Assembly: GCA_003478935.1 (NCBI GenBank)
Contig: QUFP01000064.1
Coordinates: forward strand, 1-13,169
Source: Firmicutes bacterium AF25-13AC
GTDB lineage: Bacteria > Bacillota > Clostridia > Lachnospirales > Lachnospiraceae
Reading direction: 5' to 3'
Length of the DNA stretch: 13,169 nt
In this document: positions 1 to 7,083 of the stretch, piece after piece
Numbering within the stretch: the stretch's first letter is position 1
Layout: each line of letters begins with the position of its first letter
Translations under genes and position numbers: made by a program
The notes under the pieces: generated by a model
The model's input: the letters and a program-made list of their open reading frames with translations, nothing else
Told to the model about the DNA's origin: nothing
Databases searched by the model: none

Positions 1-1
1 A

Positions 2-58
2 GAAAAACTAGGTTGGATGAGTCCAGTGGAATATCGGCTCACCCACTTGGCTGCATAA
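2..58 (+). CDS. IS3-family transposase (OrfB), C-terminal end only
   Basis: Partial gene entering from the left edge. The readable tail is KLGWMSPVEYRLTHLAA followed by TAA at 56-58. The pattern 'MSPxxYRxxxLAA-stop' is the usual carboxyl end of IS150-group OrfB transposases, just after the DDE integrase core domain (rve). Nothing upstream is available, so whether the transposase is intact cannot be judged. It would catalyse copy-out/paste-in movement of the IS of which the right end follows. Confidence 0.75.
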   Translation, partial: EKLGWMSPVEYRLTHLAA

Positions 59-62
59 AAAT

Positions 63-87
63 GCGTAGCAGCCGAAAACTGCTACGC
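63..87 (+). terminator. Hairpin after the IS transposase
   Basis: Perfect 9-bp stem (GCGTAGCAG at 63-71 with CTGCTACGC at 79-87) with a 7-nt loop, five bases after the transposase stop codon. It is followed by TAAAAAG rather than a run of T, so it is a weak terminator at best. It may instead protect the 3' end of the transcript or block read-in from outside. Confidence 0.45.
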
Positions 88-117
88 TAAAAAGTCTAAC
101 TTTTGGGGGTCACATCA

Positions 118-138
118 TTACCTGTCCCGCTGGTTCAA
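118..138. repeat. Half-copy of the dispersed palindromic repeat
   Basis: TTACCTGTCCCGCTGGTTCAA here matches the right part of the full repeat at 10431-10450 (TTACTGTCCCGCTAGTTCAA). Its first 11 bases are also the exact reverse complement of the left arm GGGACAGGTAA of the copies at 6579 and 7501. It starts four bases after the inferred IS end. The simplest reading is that the IS landed in, or next to, a copy of the repeat. Confidence 0.5.
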
Positions 139-147
139 CTTGCTGTC

Positions 148-534
148 ATGTTCGAGGGCAGCACAGCCAGCGGTGCGGAGCGAGCTTACAAGAAAGCTCT
201 GAACAAGCTGACGGAACATCTGGTGGATGCTGATGTTCTCGGCGTGGTGGAACTGAAGCTGACCGACAAAAACAAAAAAATCGTCGCCGCTGCATACGAG
301 TACAAAGCGGTACATCGGTATGCAAACGACGACGATGAATGGGGAGAAATCCGTTTTGACTTTTCTGCCGGAACTGCTCAGATCGTAAAACTGGCAGACG
401 GCGATTTCAGCAGAACGAACGTCTTTGCAAAAATCGCAATCCGTCAAATTCTGAAACTCTCCATGAGTGAGCTTCCGAAGAAATTGACAATTCCCTTTGA
501 GTTGGAGCAGGAGAAAATACGATACGGGAGCTAA
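148..534 (+). CDS. Unrecognised protein, probably missing its N-terminus
   Basis: Open frame of 128 codons from the first ATG. The same frame stays open back to a TTG at 103, inside the IS end. No Shine-Dalgarno sequence precedes the ATG at 148, so the original start probably lay upstream and was replaced by the IS. The product is soluble, with no membrane segment or signal peptide. Its helix-rich start (GAERAYKKALNKLTEHLVDAD) leads into a beta-rich middle (VLGVVELKLTD, AAAYEYKAVHRY, WGEIRFDF), then a charged helical tail ending EQEKIRYGS. I do not recognise the family and see no catalytic motif. Codon use looks like real coding sequence. Confidence 0.55.
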   Translation: MFEGSTASGAERAYKKALNKLTEHLVDADVLGVVELKLTDKNKKIVAAAYEYKAVHRYANDDDEWGEIRFDFSAGTAQIVKLADGDFSRTNVFAKIAIRQILKLSMSELPKKLTIPFELEQEKIRYGS

Positions 535-901
535 TCGCTGCGGCGGGTTTTATATACCTCTTGCGCCCCGTTGGCGCCGAAAAGTGTCTGTCTGGCGTGG
601 GACAGCCCCTTTCCAGCGTCAGCGGTCGCAAAAGGTATAACACACTAGACTTTGCAAGCAAAATCGTGTGCCAACAGGGATGCTTCTCGCCCCTATTGGA
701 AACCCAGAGCCAAGGGATTTCACCCCTCTGGATACCCCGCATATTTTCCTCGAAAATGGTATCCAAACTGTAAAAATGCAGTTTGACACCATTCCTCGGA
801 AAATATAAAACAGATTTATTTCTTCATCTGCGAATTGAATGAAAAAATAAATCCGTTTATTCCGGCATAGCCGGCAAAAAAACGATTAAAGAACGGCGGT
901 G
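535..901. other. Non-coding region with hairpins, possibly a mobile-element control or transfer region
   Basis: About 370 bp without a convincing gene. A weak open frame from TTG at 561 to 773 has no ribosome-binding site and an implausible composition. Structures seen: a small GC-rich inverted repeat (GCGCC at 564-568, GGCGC at 573-577), the large near-palindrome at 741-806, and a short dyad CCGGC-ATA-GCCGG at 862-874 just before the response regulator. A possible but weak promoter for that gene is TTGAAT at 835-840 with TATTCC at 858-863 (17-bp spacer). Long hairpins in a gene-free stretch are compatible with an origin of transfer, but no relaxase gene is in the window to support it. Confidence 0.35.
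741..806. repeat. 66-bp imperfect inverted repeat (long hairpin)
   Basis: The left arm 741-770 begins ATATTTTCC and ends TCCAAACTG. The right arm 779-806 begins CAGTTTGAC and ends GGAAAATAT. The 9-bp outer ends pair perfectly, the inner CAAACTG/CAGTTTG pairs perfectly, and ATGGT/ACCAT pairs in between. A few unpaired bases break the stem, and an 8-nt A-rich loop (771-778) separates the arms. It has no T-tract on either side, so an ordinary intrinsic terminator is unlikely. Candidates are a very small MITE, a transfer-origin hairpin or a binding site. Confidence 0.6.
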
Positions 902-1602
902 ATGACCATGAAATACAGAATTGCAATCTGTGATGATGAGCAGAATCAAATTGAATACATAACCTCGATTGTGGCATCGTGGAGTGCTCACGAAGGACAC
1001 GGTTGCGAGATACGCTTGCGTCTGCCGAAGCTTTTCTGTTTGAATACGAGGAAGATAAAGCATATGATATTCTTCTGCTCGATGTAGAAATGAAAAACAT
1101 GAACGGTATTGAACTTGCCAAGCGTATCCGCAAGGACAACAACCGTGCCGAAATCATTTTTATAACTTCACATTTTGAATTCGTTGGTGAAGGCTATGAG
1201 GTGGACGCACTCCACTATCTGATCAAGCCGATTTCTGTGGAGAAGCTTACACAAGTACTGACCAAAGCCGCTGAAAAGCTCTCAGTCGAACCTCCGTCCG
1301 TGGTAATCTCCTGCGAGGGCGAGACCGTCAAACTGTATGAATCGGACATACTTTATGTAGAATCATTTCTGCATTACATTGTCATTCATACGAAAGATAA
1401 CGAGTACAAGATAAAGGAAAATATTTCTGTGTTTGAAAACAAGGTAAGTGATGTCTTTTACCGTATTCATCGTTCCTACTTGGTTTCACTTAAATACATA
1501 ACACGAATTTCCCGTACATCCGTTAATATCGGCAACACCGAACTTCCTCTTTCAAGGGGAAAGTATGACAATATCAACCGAGCATTTATCGAACATAACT
1601 GA
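902..1602 (+). pseudogene. LytTR-family response regulator, frameshifted
   Basis: Two reading frames together make one response regulator. Frame A, from ATG 902 or better ATG 908 (purine-rich GGCGGTG upstream), gives MKYRIAICDDEQNQIEYI and carries the acidic pair D9-D10 of the receiver. Near 1012-1020 the frame must shift by -1 to continue ASAEAFLFEYEEDKAYDILL, which includes the phosphoacceptor aspartate in DILLLDVEM. The rest is the receiver end with the KPI motif and a LytTR DNA-binding domain (roughly the last 100 residues, FYRIHRSYLVSLKYI). Adding one T in CGCTTGCG restores an ordinary 230-odd-residue protein, so this is a point deletion or a sequence error. The stop lies 8 nt before the kinase gene. 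It would normally activate the downstream exporter genes. Confidence 0.8.
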
Positions 1603-1610
1603 GGTAGCCT

Positions 1611-2261
1611 ATGAGAAAGAAAACATATTTGAAGCTGGTTGAATATCAAACGGAGCAATCAGAAAAACACTTAAACGAGGTACGAAGTATCCACAAGGAA
1701 ATGAGAGGTTACCAGCACGATTTCCACCATCATCTTCAAGCATTGAAAGGTCAGCTTGAAGCCGGAGAAGTTGATCGTGCGCTTGCATACATAGAGCAGC
1801 TTGATAATCAACTGATGAATGTGGACACTCTGCTGAAAACGGGCAATGTATCACTCGATGCCATTTTGTCCGCAAAGATTGCCCAAGCCAAAGCAGAAAA
1901 TATTGCTGTGACTGTGAAAGCCAACGTGCCGGATGCGCTGACGATTTCCGACTTGGAATTGAGTATCATCATAGGAAATCTGCTTGACAATGCTATTGAA
2001 GCCTGCCGTACAGTAACGGGAGAACGATTTATCCGAATCTTTATTTCCATGAAAGGAACTATGCTTTATTTTTCCATGCTCAATGCTGCAGGAGCAAAGA
2101 AGAAAAAGACGGGTTCTTTGTTTGCAACGCACAAGGACGGCGTTCACGGTTTCGGTCTACGCCGTGCTGAAGCAATCCTTGAAGAACACGGCGGCTGGGT
2201 CAAGTATAACAGCGAGGACGGCGCTTTTACTTCGGAATTTTTGGTGCCTGCTGTAGAGTGA
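1611..2261 (+). CDS. Soluble GHKL-type sensor histidine kinase, partner of the LytTR regulator
   Basis: A 216-residue kinase preceded by GAGGT five bases before ATG. A coiled N-terminal helix leads to the phosphoacceptor region RGYQHDFHHHL with the likely phosphorylated His36. The GHKL ATPase domain follows, with an N-box around N123-N127 (NLLDNAIEAC) and a G-box HGFGLR at 179-184. Unlike AgrC/VirS-type kinases of the same class, it has no transmembrane segments or extracellular sensor, so any signal must be sensed in the cytoplasm or through the neighbouring transporters. It might be a family naturally lacking the sensor, or a copy that lost it; the good ribosome-binding site and tight spacing favour the first. 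It is part of the operon with the response regulator. Confidence 0.82.
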   Translation: MRKKTYLKLVEYQTEQSEKHLNEVRSIHKEMRGYQHDFHHHLQALKGQLEAGEVDRALAYIEQLDNQLMNVDTLLKTGNVSLDAILSAKIAQAKAENIAVTVKANVPDALTISDLELSIIIGNLLDNAIEACRTVTGERFIRIFISMKGTMLYFSMLNAAGAKKKKTGSLFATHKDGVHGFGLRRAEAILEEHGGWVKYNSEDGAFTSEFLVPAVE

Positions 2262-2266
2262 TTTGC

Positions 2267-2303
2267 AATTCGTGCACTGTCAGAAGCAATTAGTGCACGA
2301 ATT
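2267..2303. terminator. Perfect 12-bp inverted repeat with T-rich tail between kinase and exporter genes
   Basis: AATTCGTGCACT (2267-2278) and AGTGCACGAATT (2292-2303) are exact complements around a 13-nt loop. They start 6 bp after the kinase stop and are followed by a pyrimidine-rich tract (2302-2322, mostly T). This fits an intrinsic terminator or attenuator separating the regulator genes from the exporters. Because it sits directly upstream of a likely promoter, it could also be an operator. LytTR sites are usually direct repeats, which this is not. Confidence 0.6.
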
Positions 2304-2323
2304 TATTTTCCTTTTCTTTTTTC

Positions 2324-2346
2324 TGATATACTGTAAGCGAAAGGAG
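2324..2346 (+). promoter_or_regulatory. Likely -10 element and ribosome-binding site of the ABC exporter operon
   Basis: TATACT at 2327-2332 (context TGATATACT) is a good -10 box. No good -35 is found 16-18 bp upstream, as expected for an activator-dependent promoter. AAGGAG at 2341-2346 sits 5 nt before GTG 2352 and 11 nt before ATG 2358, which favours GTG as the start codon. Confidence 0.45.
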
Positions 2347-2351
2347 TTGAT

Positions 2352-4187
2352 GTGATAATGAAAAAGAAAAAGCCAACACATTCCGTATTTTCAAACTTTG
2401 CATGGTCACTGAAAATGCTCTTAAAATATAGTAAGGCGGCTTTCTTTATTACAGCTTTGTTTATACCGATCAACATCGGACTCAGGTATCTGGAAATATA
2501 CCTGCCCTCGCTTGTAGTATCAGAGGTAACAAACGGTCAAACGCTCAATCATTCGTTGTTATCGATAGGAATTGTTATGCTGCTGATTATGCTTGGATAT
2601 ATTATTATTCAAGCATTGGGGCATATCAGAAATTCGACACTCGGTATATACCGCTACAAAATGACTGATCTTGTGACAAGGAAGCAACTCTCCATGTTCT
2701 ATCAAACTTACGAGCAGAAGAAAGTTCGTGACCTTGCCAACAGAGCAAGTAATGCCACGCAGATGTGGGATGGTGTTCAACCTCTCACTGATATTGTATA
2801 CAACGGTTTCGGAATGCTTGAGAATCTTTTGGGTTACATACTTTTCGGTTCCGTAATTTCTTTTGCAAGTCCTTGGCTGGTTCCGATACTAACCGTTGCA
2901 CCTATTGTTAATATTCTTTCCGTAAAAGCTTATAACAAATGGGAATACGCTCATAGAAGCAAGATGACTGATCTGAATCAGAAACTCGGTCATGTCGAAG
3001 AACTCCCCGACGATTCCGCAGCGGCAAAGGATATCCGTATTTACAGCATGGCATCCTGGCTCCGTGAGTGTTATCGGGATTTATCTGACCAACGATCAAA
3101 ATGGGATAGAAATGTTGTAAAAAAGAGCTTTCTTTCTCGTATTGCCGATTTGGTTGTCATTCTTATCCGTGACGGCGGAGCATATGCACTTTTAATCCAT
3201 ATGTTCTACAGTGGCAAAATCGGCATTGATGAATTTGTTCTCTATTTTGCCGCCATATCTTCGTTTGCTTCATGGGTGGGCGGTATCATCTCTTGCTGGA
3301 ATAAAGCGAATACAGTAAGTCTCAAGCTGTGCGATTTCAGAGATTTTGTTGATTATCCGGAATATGATGGAAGCGGAATTGCCAAAGCTGCAGACCATAT
3401 GAATACTGTGCCGGAAATTGAGTTCAAAAATGTTAGCTTCCGATACGACGGCGCTGAACAGGATACCATTCACGATCTGTCACTTAAAATCAAAAGCGGT
3501 GAAAAACTTGCACTTGTTGGTCTCAACGGTGCCGGTAAAACCACTCTTGTAAAACTACTGTGCGGTCTCTACAGACCTACATCCGGCGAAATCTTTTTCA
3601 ACAGCATTCCTCTTTCTGATTTTAAGCGAGAAGACTATTACAAACTGATCTCTCCTGTTTTTCAAGAAATACGAACAGCATTTTTCTCACTTGCTGAAAC
3701 GGTTTCCGGAAAAAGTACATCAGAAACAGACTTAGAAAAAGCAGAAACATGTATGCGTCAAGCCGGGTTGGGCGCAAAGATTGATGCGCTCCCCGATGGT
3801 ATCCATACGAAGCTAAACAAAAAGGTTCACGAAAACGGAACCGAACTCTCCGGCGGTGAAGCACAAAAACTTATGCTTGCCCGTGCTCTTTACAAAGATG
3901 CCCCTCTTTTGATTTTGGACGAGCCTACAGCAGCACTTGATCCTATTGCTGAAAGTAAGATATACAACGAATTTAATGTTATGGCGAAGAATAAGACCTC
4001 GTTGTTTATCTCCCATAGACTTGCTTCCACATCATTTTGTGACAGAATTATTCTTCTTGAAAACGGTAACATCACAGAAGAAGGTACACATCAAGAGTTG
4101 ATGGGTGCCAACGGAACGTACAAAGGGTTATTTGATATACAAAGCTGTTGGTATAAAGAGGATATGGAAGGAGGCGATGGCGAATGA
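2352..4187 (+). CDS. ABC exporter half-transporter 1 (fused permease and ATPase)
   Basis: A 611-residue half-transporter with an N-terminal membrane domain of about six helices (residues ~25-330) and a C-terminal ATPase. Motifs: Walker A GLNGAGKTT at 390-398 (K396), Q-loop in VFQEIRTAFF, signature LSGGE at 499-503, Walker B with catalytic pair D523-E524, D-loop AALDP, and switch histidine H555 in SHRLAS. All are intact, so the ATPase should work; the signature has Glu in place of the usual Gln. The start is GTG 2352 by ribosome-binding-site spacing, or ATG 2358. The stop overlaps the next exporter start by 4 nt. The pair probably forms a heterodimeric exporter; the substrate (peptide, drug or lipid) cannot be told. 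The upstream two-component genes suggest regulated expression. Confidence 0.9.
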   Translation: MIMKKKKPTHSVFSNFAWSLKMLLKYSKAAFFITALFIPINIGLRYLEIYLPSLVVSEVTNGQTLNHSLLSIGIVMLLIMLGYIIIQALGHIRNSTLGIYRYKMTDLVTRKQLSMFYQTYEQKKVRDLANRASNATQMWDGVQPLTDIVYNGFGMLENLLGYILFGSVISFASPWLVPILTVAPIVNILSVKAYNKWEYAHRSKMTDLNQKLGHVEELPDDSAAAKDIRIYSMASWLRECYRDLSDQRSKWDRNVVKKSFLSRIADLVVILIRDGGAYALLIHMFYSGKIGIDEFVLYFAAISSFASWVGGIISCWNKANTVSLKLCDFRDFVDYPEYDGSGIAKAADHMNTVPEIEFKNVSFRYDGAEQDTIHDLSLKIKSGEKLALVGLNGAGKTTLVKLLCGLYRPTSGEIFFNSIPLSDFKREDYYKLISPVFQEIRTAFFSLAETVSGKSTSETDLEKAETCMRQAGLGAKIDALPDGIHTKLNKKVHENGTELSGGEAQKLMLARALYKDAPLLILDEPTAALDPIAESKIYNEFNVMAKNKTSLFISHRLASTSFCDRIILLENGNITEEGTHQELMGANGTYKGLFDIQSCWYKEDMEGGDGE

Positions 4188-5995
4188 AACTAAGAGATCA
4201 TTTCCAGATTTTCAGACGAGCGGCTAAGTTTACCTTCTCGACAAATAGGAAATACACGGTATTGTTGATTGTAAACACGGTTCTTTCATCTATCATTGGT
4301 TATGTGCCGATTTATTTCTCCGCTAAAGTTATCGACTCTCTGGTAGCCAAATCTTCTATTGAAACAGTTATTCTTTATGTCGCTCTGACGGTTGGTATTG
4401 TGTTTGCGGTTAATCTTTTGAATACATACATTGCCTCCGAAAAGAATGTTGCATACAGCGCAATGTGGAGAAATGAAGATTGGTCTTATTCAGAAAAAGC
4501 CATGCAGATGGCTTATGAATCGATTGAAAACCCGGATGTTACTAAGCTGCGCTATCGTGTCAGACGGGAAAGTCAAACGGGGTTCAATCTGTTCTTCTTA
4601 TATCATAACATTGAGCAATTTACAGCGCAGATCACAAAAATAATTGCTTCTGTAGTGCTTACGGTATCATTTTTTGCAATTTCTTCCGTACCAATCGTTT
4701 TTAAGCTTTCTATTGTGGCTGGTCTGGTTATAACGCTGTTAATCCAAATGTATGCAACAAAAAGAACAAATAACTTGGAACGAGATTTTAACGCATCATC
4801 CGTTGATATGAATATCATATCCGAACACTTTCTTAACTATATCGAACATTATGAAGCCGGAAAAGATATACGTCTTTACAGTATGGGAGATTTTCTCGGA
4901 GATTCCTATATAACACTTGAAAGGGATTATTACGAGCGTGCACTAAAAAACTCATATAAGAAAGCTGCGTGGACACTTCCTGTAACGATTCTCAATACTG
5001 TATTAAAATTTGGGATCTACGCTGTTCTTATCTATGCAGCTCTGAAAGGCGGTATCACGGTAGGTTCGATTGCGAAGTATGTGACTTGTATCATGCTGCT
5101 TGTCGAAACTTTGATCAATATTGTCACAACGACCCAACAAGCTCTGTATAACAACCATTATCTTAAGCGCTATTTTTCATACTTCGATATACCGAACAAT
5201 ATGTATCAAGGTTCCTTGACGGTCGAAAAGCGTGATGATAATGAATACTATGTAGAATTCCGAAATGTCAGCTTCAAATATCCCAATACAGAAGCATATG
5301 CATTGAGAAATGTAAATCTTAAATTCAAGATTGGAGAAAAGCTTGCAATAGTCGGCATGAACGGTTCCGGAAAGACCACGTTTATAAAACTGCTCTGTCG
5401 CCTTTATGACCCGACAGAGGGTGAAATTCTGCTGAACGGCGTAAACATTCAAAAGTATGATTACGATGAATATATGTCAGTATTTTCGGTTGTGTTCCAG
5501 GATTTCAGCCTATTCTCCTTTAAGATCGGCGAAGTTGTTGCATCAAGCAAAACCTTTGACGAAAACAAGGTACGTGAATGTTTACAGAAAGCAAATTTCG
5601 GTGATAGGCTTCATGAAATGCCAGAAGGCGTTCATACGTATCTATACAAGGGCTATGACCAATCCGGCATAGAGATTTCCGGTGGAGAAGCACAGAAAAT
5701 TGCACTTGCACGTGCTCTTTATAAAGACTCACCGTTTATTCTCTTGGACGAGCCTACTGCTGCACTTGACCCAATTTCTGAATATGAAGTGTACTCGAAT
5801 TTCAATGCGATTTCGGGAGACAAAACAACAGTCTATATTTCTCACAGATTGGCTTCGTGCCGTTTCTGTAATAAGATTGTGGTATTTGATGATGGAAAAA
5901 TCGTCCAACACGGTTCACATGAAGAACTTCTTTCTGATGTGAACGGCAAGTACCATGAATTATGGAACGCACAGGCGCAATACTATACAACGTAA
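4184..5995 (+). CDS. ABC exporter half-transporter 2 (fused permease and ATPase)
   Basis: A 603-residue partner of the preceding gene. It begins in its stop codon (ATGA overlap) with GGAGG about 10 nt upstream, so the two are translationally coupled. The membrane domain spans residues ~20-310 with about six helices. The ATPase has Walker A GMNGSGKTT (391-399, K397), Q-loop VFQDFSLF, signature ISGGE (498-502), catalytic D522-E523, D-loop AALDP and H554. Both partners keep a complete set of catalytic residues, unlike many heterodimers with one degenerate site. The two NBDs are strongly alike (EAQK...ARALYKD..., DEPTAALDPI), suggesting an old tandem duplication. Localisation is the cytoplasmic membrane. 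Confidence 0.9.
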   Translation: MKLRDHFQIFRRAAKFTFSTNRKYTVLLIVNTVLSSIIGYVPIYFSAKVIDSLVAKSSIETVILYVALTVGIVFAVNLLNTYIASEKNVAYSAMWRNEDWSYSEKAMQMAYESIENPDVTKLRYRVRRESQTGFNLFFLYHNIEQFTAQITKIIASVVLTVSFFAISSVPIVFKLSIVAGLVITLLIQMYATKRTNNLERDFNASSVDMNIISEHFLNYIEHYEAGKDIRLYSMGDFLGDSYITLERDYYERALKNSYKKAAWTLPVTILNTVLKFGIYAVLIYAALKGGITVGSIAKYVTCIMLLVETLINIVTTTQQALYNNHYLKRYFSYFDIPNNMYQGSLTVEKRDDNEYYVEFRNVSFKYPNTEAYALRNVNLKFKIGEKLAIVGMNGSGKTTFIKLLCRLYDPTEGEILLNGVNIQKYDYDEYMSVFSVVFQDFSLFSFKIGEVVASSKTFDENKVRECLQKANFGDRLHEMPEGVHTYLYKGYDQSGIEISGGEAQKIALARALYKDSPFILLDEPTAALDPISEYEVYSNFNAISGDKTTVYISHRLASCRFCNKIVVFDDGKIVQHGSHEELLSDVNGKYHELWNAQAQYYTT

Positions 5996-5998
5996 AAA

Positions 5999-6040
5999 AT
6001 GCCGCTTGCGCTGACTTTTTACTGTCGGTGCAAGCGGCAT
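5999..6040. terminator. Hairpin terminator between convergent genes
   Basis: The 17-nt arms ATGCCGCTTGC... (5999-6015) and ...GCAAGCGGCAT (6024-6040) pair with two or three imperfections around an 8-nt loop. On the minus strand the stem is followed by TTTTTACG, a proper T-tract, so it terminates the DUF6061-like gene. On the plus strand it starts 4 nt after the exporter stop and lacks a T-run, but may still act as a 3' end. Confidence 0.75.
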
Positions 6041-6051
6041 TACTCCTATAA

Positions 6052-6297
6052 TTAGTCTAAAGGTTTGTATTCGGTTACTGCTTTCAAATATGTTTCGGGA
6101 TCACCATTCAAAATAAGGTCTGAATATTCAAAAGGAGCATTGTAAATCAGATAGTCAAGCTCTGACCGCTGATACATATTGTCGGCAACCTCGTTCTCCA
6201 CGGCGATGGTATCAATGGCGATCATGCTGCCATCGGTGAATTTCAGTTCCACACAGCAATTATCGAAGTTGTATTCGCAGGAAATCAGATTTTTCAT
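6052..6297 (-). CDS. Small DUF6061-like protein
   Basis: An 81-residue acidic protein on the minus strand. ATG at 6297 has GGAGGT seven nt upstream; an in-frame TTG at 6312 has no such site. The pattern (SCEYNFDNCCVELKFTDGSM, then AIDTIAVENEVADNMYQRSE, then a tail with DLILNGDPETYLKAVTEYKPLD) matches from memory a family of short uncharacterised Clostridia proteins listed as DUF6061, often found next to mobile-element cargo. Function is unknown. No membrane segment or catalytic motif is visible. It converges on the exporter operon across a shared hairpin. Confidence 0.7.
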   Translation of the reverse strand: MKNLISCEYNFDNCCVELKFTDGSMIAIDTIAVENEVADNMYQRSELDYLIYNAPFEYSDLILNGDPETYLKAVTEYKPLD

Positions 6298-6361
6298 AGG
6301 GTTTACCTCCAAAATTTGATGTTATGGAAGTAATGTAAGCGTGGGTTTTAGTGTGGTATCT

Positions 6362-6499
6362 TTAAGTTTGGGAACCCCCGGTCTCCCACTTGGAAACCGT
6401 CTTATCACTCACACCAAGCTTTTCAGCAAGCTGCACCTGCGTAATCTTATTTTTTTCGCGCAATTCCTTAATCGTAGTTCCTGTTACATATTGATTCAT
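6362..6499 (-). pseudogene. Truncated XRE-family HTH regulator
   Basis: Minus-strand frame of 45 codons starting at ATG 6499, with GGAGGT about 8 nt upstream. The product has a near-complete helix-turn-helix: TTIKELREKNKITQVQLAEK followed by LGVSDKTVSKWETG. Family members continue after WETG with a fourth and fifth helix (typically ..PDI.LL..LA..L.VS..EL). Here the frame instead runs GSQT and stops. The remaining sequence down to the DUF6061-like gene shows no homologous continuation. It is a gene fragment with its own start signals, which could still make a short peptide but probably not a stable DNA-binding domain. Confidence 0.7.
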
Positions 6500-6572
6500 A
6501 ATACTTTTACCTCCATGTGCCTATTTTACGGTATATGGATGGCTTTCGCTACCTACGGATCGTAGAGTTGAT

Positions 6573-6608
6573 CCAATAGGGACAGGTAAAATGGCTTCTT
6601 TACTGTCC
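6573..6608. repeat. Dispersed palindromic repeat, copy A
   Basis: Copy A of the element CCAAT-N-GGGACAGGTAAA-N8-TTTACTGTCC. Arms GGGACAGGTAAA (6579-6590) and TTTACTGTCC (6599-6608) pair with one bulged base around an 8-nt loop. It lies 9 bp beyond the HxlR stop codon, at the joint between the XRE fragment and the HxlR/cupin pair. Confidence 0.7.
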
Positions 6609-6616
6609 AGGATGAT

Positions 6617-6943
6617 TTACTTAATAGCAGATTTATAATAATTTCCAAAATCTGCCAGCGCATCCATAATCGGCAGCAGTTTTTCCCCCAATTCAGTTAA
6701 ACTGTAATCAACTCTTGGCGGCATTTCTTGATAATCGTGTCGGTATACAAGACCATCATCCATCATCTGCCTTAAGCTGTCCGTCAATACCTTCTGAGAT
6801 ATACCTTCCAAATCTCGCTGCAGCTCATTAAATCTCCATGACCGCATTCTTAAGTTTCGTATAATAAGAAGTTTCCATTTGCCACCTACAAGTGACACTG
6901 CTGTGGCCACTGGGCAAACAGGAAGCTCATCTTTTGTCTTCAT
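6617..6943 (-). CDS. HxlR-family transcriptional regulator
   Basis: A 108-residue winged-helix protein starting at ATG 6943, 8 nt after GGAGGT; an ATG at 6949 is only 2 nt after that site and is less likely. The family signature is clear: CPVATAVSLVGGKWKLLIIR at the start (the conserved CP cysteine is residue 10), recognition helix ISQKVLTDSLRQM, wing PPRVDYSLTELGEKL, then a dimerisation helix. HxlR proteins bind as dimers and often respond to electrophiles or redox through the N-terminal cysteine. It is divergent from the cupin gene, with an inverted repeat inside its own promoter spacer, so autoregulation and control of the cupin gene are likely. Confidence 0.9.
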   Translation of the reverse strand: MKTKDELPVCPVATAVSLVGGKWKLLIIRNLRMRSWRFNELQRDLEGISQKVLTDSLRQMMDDGLVYRHDYQEMPPRVDYSLTELGEKLLPIMDALADFGNYYKSAIK

Positions 6944-6963
6944 ATGCATTTACCTCCAAACAA

Positions 6964-7076
6964 ATTATAACACATTCTTTTTTGAATGTATAGTTACAAA
7001 AAGGTGCGTACTTACATTTGAATGCGTAACATAGTATTATATGGCTGTAAGAACAAACACTAAGAAAAATGGAGGT
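6964..7076. promoter_or_regulatory. Divergent promoter-operator between HxlR regulator and cupin gene
   Basis: Toward the cupin gene: TTACAT (7012-7017), 17 bp, TATTAT (7035-7040), and GGAGGT at 7071-7076. Toward the regulator: a perfect TATAAT on the minus strand (6964-6969) with a weak -35 near 6987-6992. An exact inverted repeat ACATTC-N6-GAATGT (6972-6989) fills that spacer. A second, compressed version (ACATTTGAATG, 7014-7024) overlaps the cupin -35. The shared half-site GAATG at both promoters suggests one regulator acts on both, most likely the HxlR protein. Confidence 0.6.
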
Positions 7077-7083
7077 ATATACC

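Larger units (their letters stand above)
1..114 (+). mobile_element. Right end of an IS3-family insertion sequence (IS150-group-like)
   Basis: The segment holds the last codons of an IS3-type transposase, a short hairpin and a terminal sequence at 94-114 ending in GGGGGTCACA. Read inward, that end begins TGTGACCCCCAAAAGTTAGA, which resembles left and right ends of IS150-group elements (family knowledge, from memory). The left part of the element lies outside the window. The three bases TCA at 115-117 could be part of a target duplication, but the other copy is not visible. The outer border at 114 is inferred from the CA end and is accurate to a few bases only. Confidence 0.72.

Noticed and set aside
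561..773. Open frame of 70 codons on the plus strand
   Set aside because: It starts with TTG without a ribosome-binding site, has an unlikely composition, and its end runs into the 741-806 hairpin.
899..1087. The 62-codon frame taken as a complete small gene
   Set aside because: It begins as a response regulator receiver and then turns into out-of-frame sequence; it is the front part of the frameshifted regulator.
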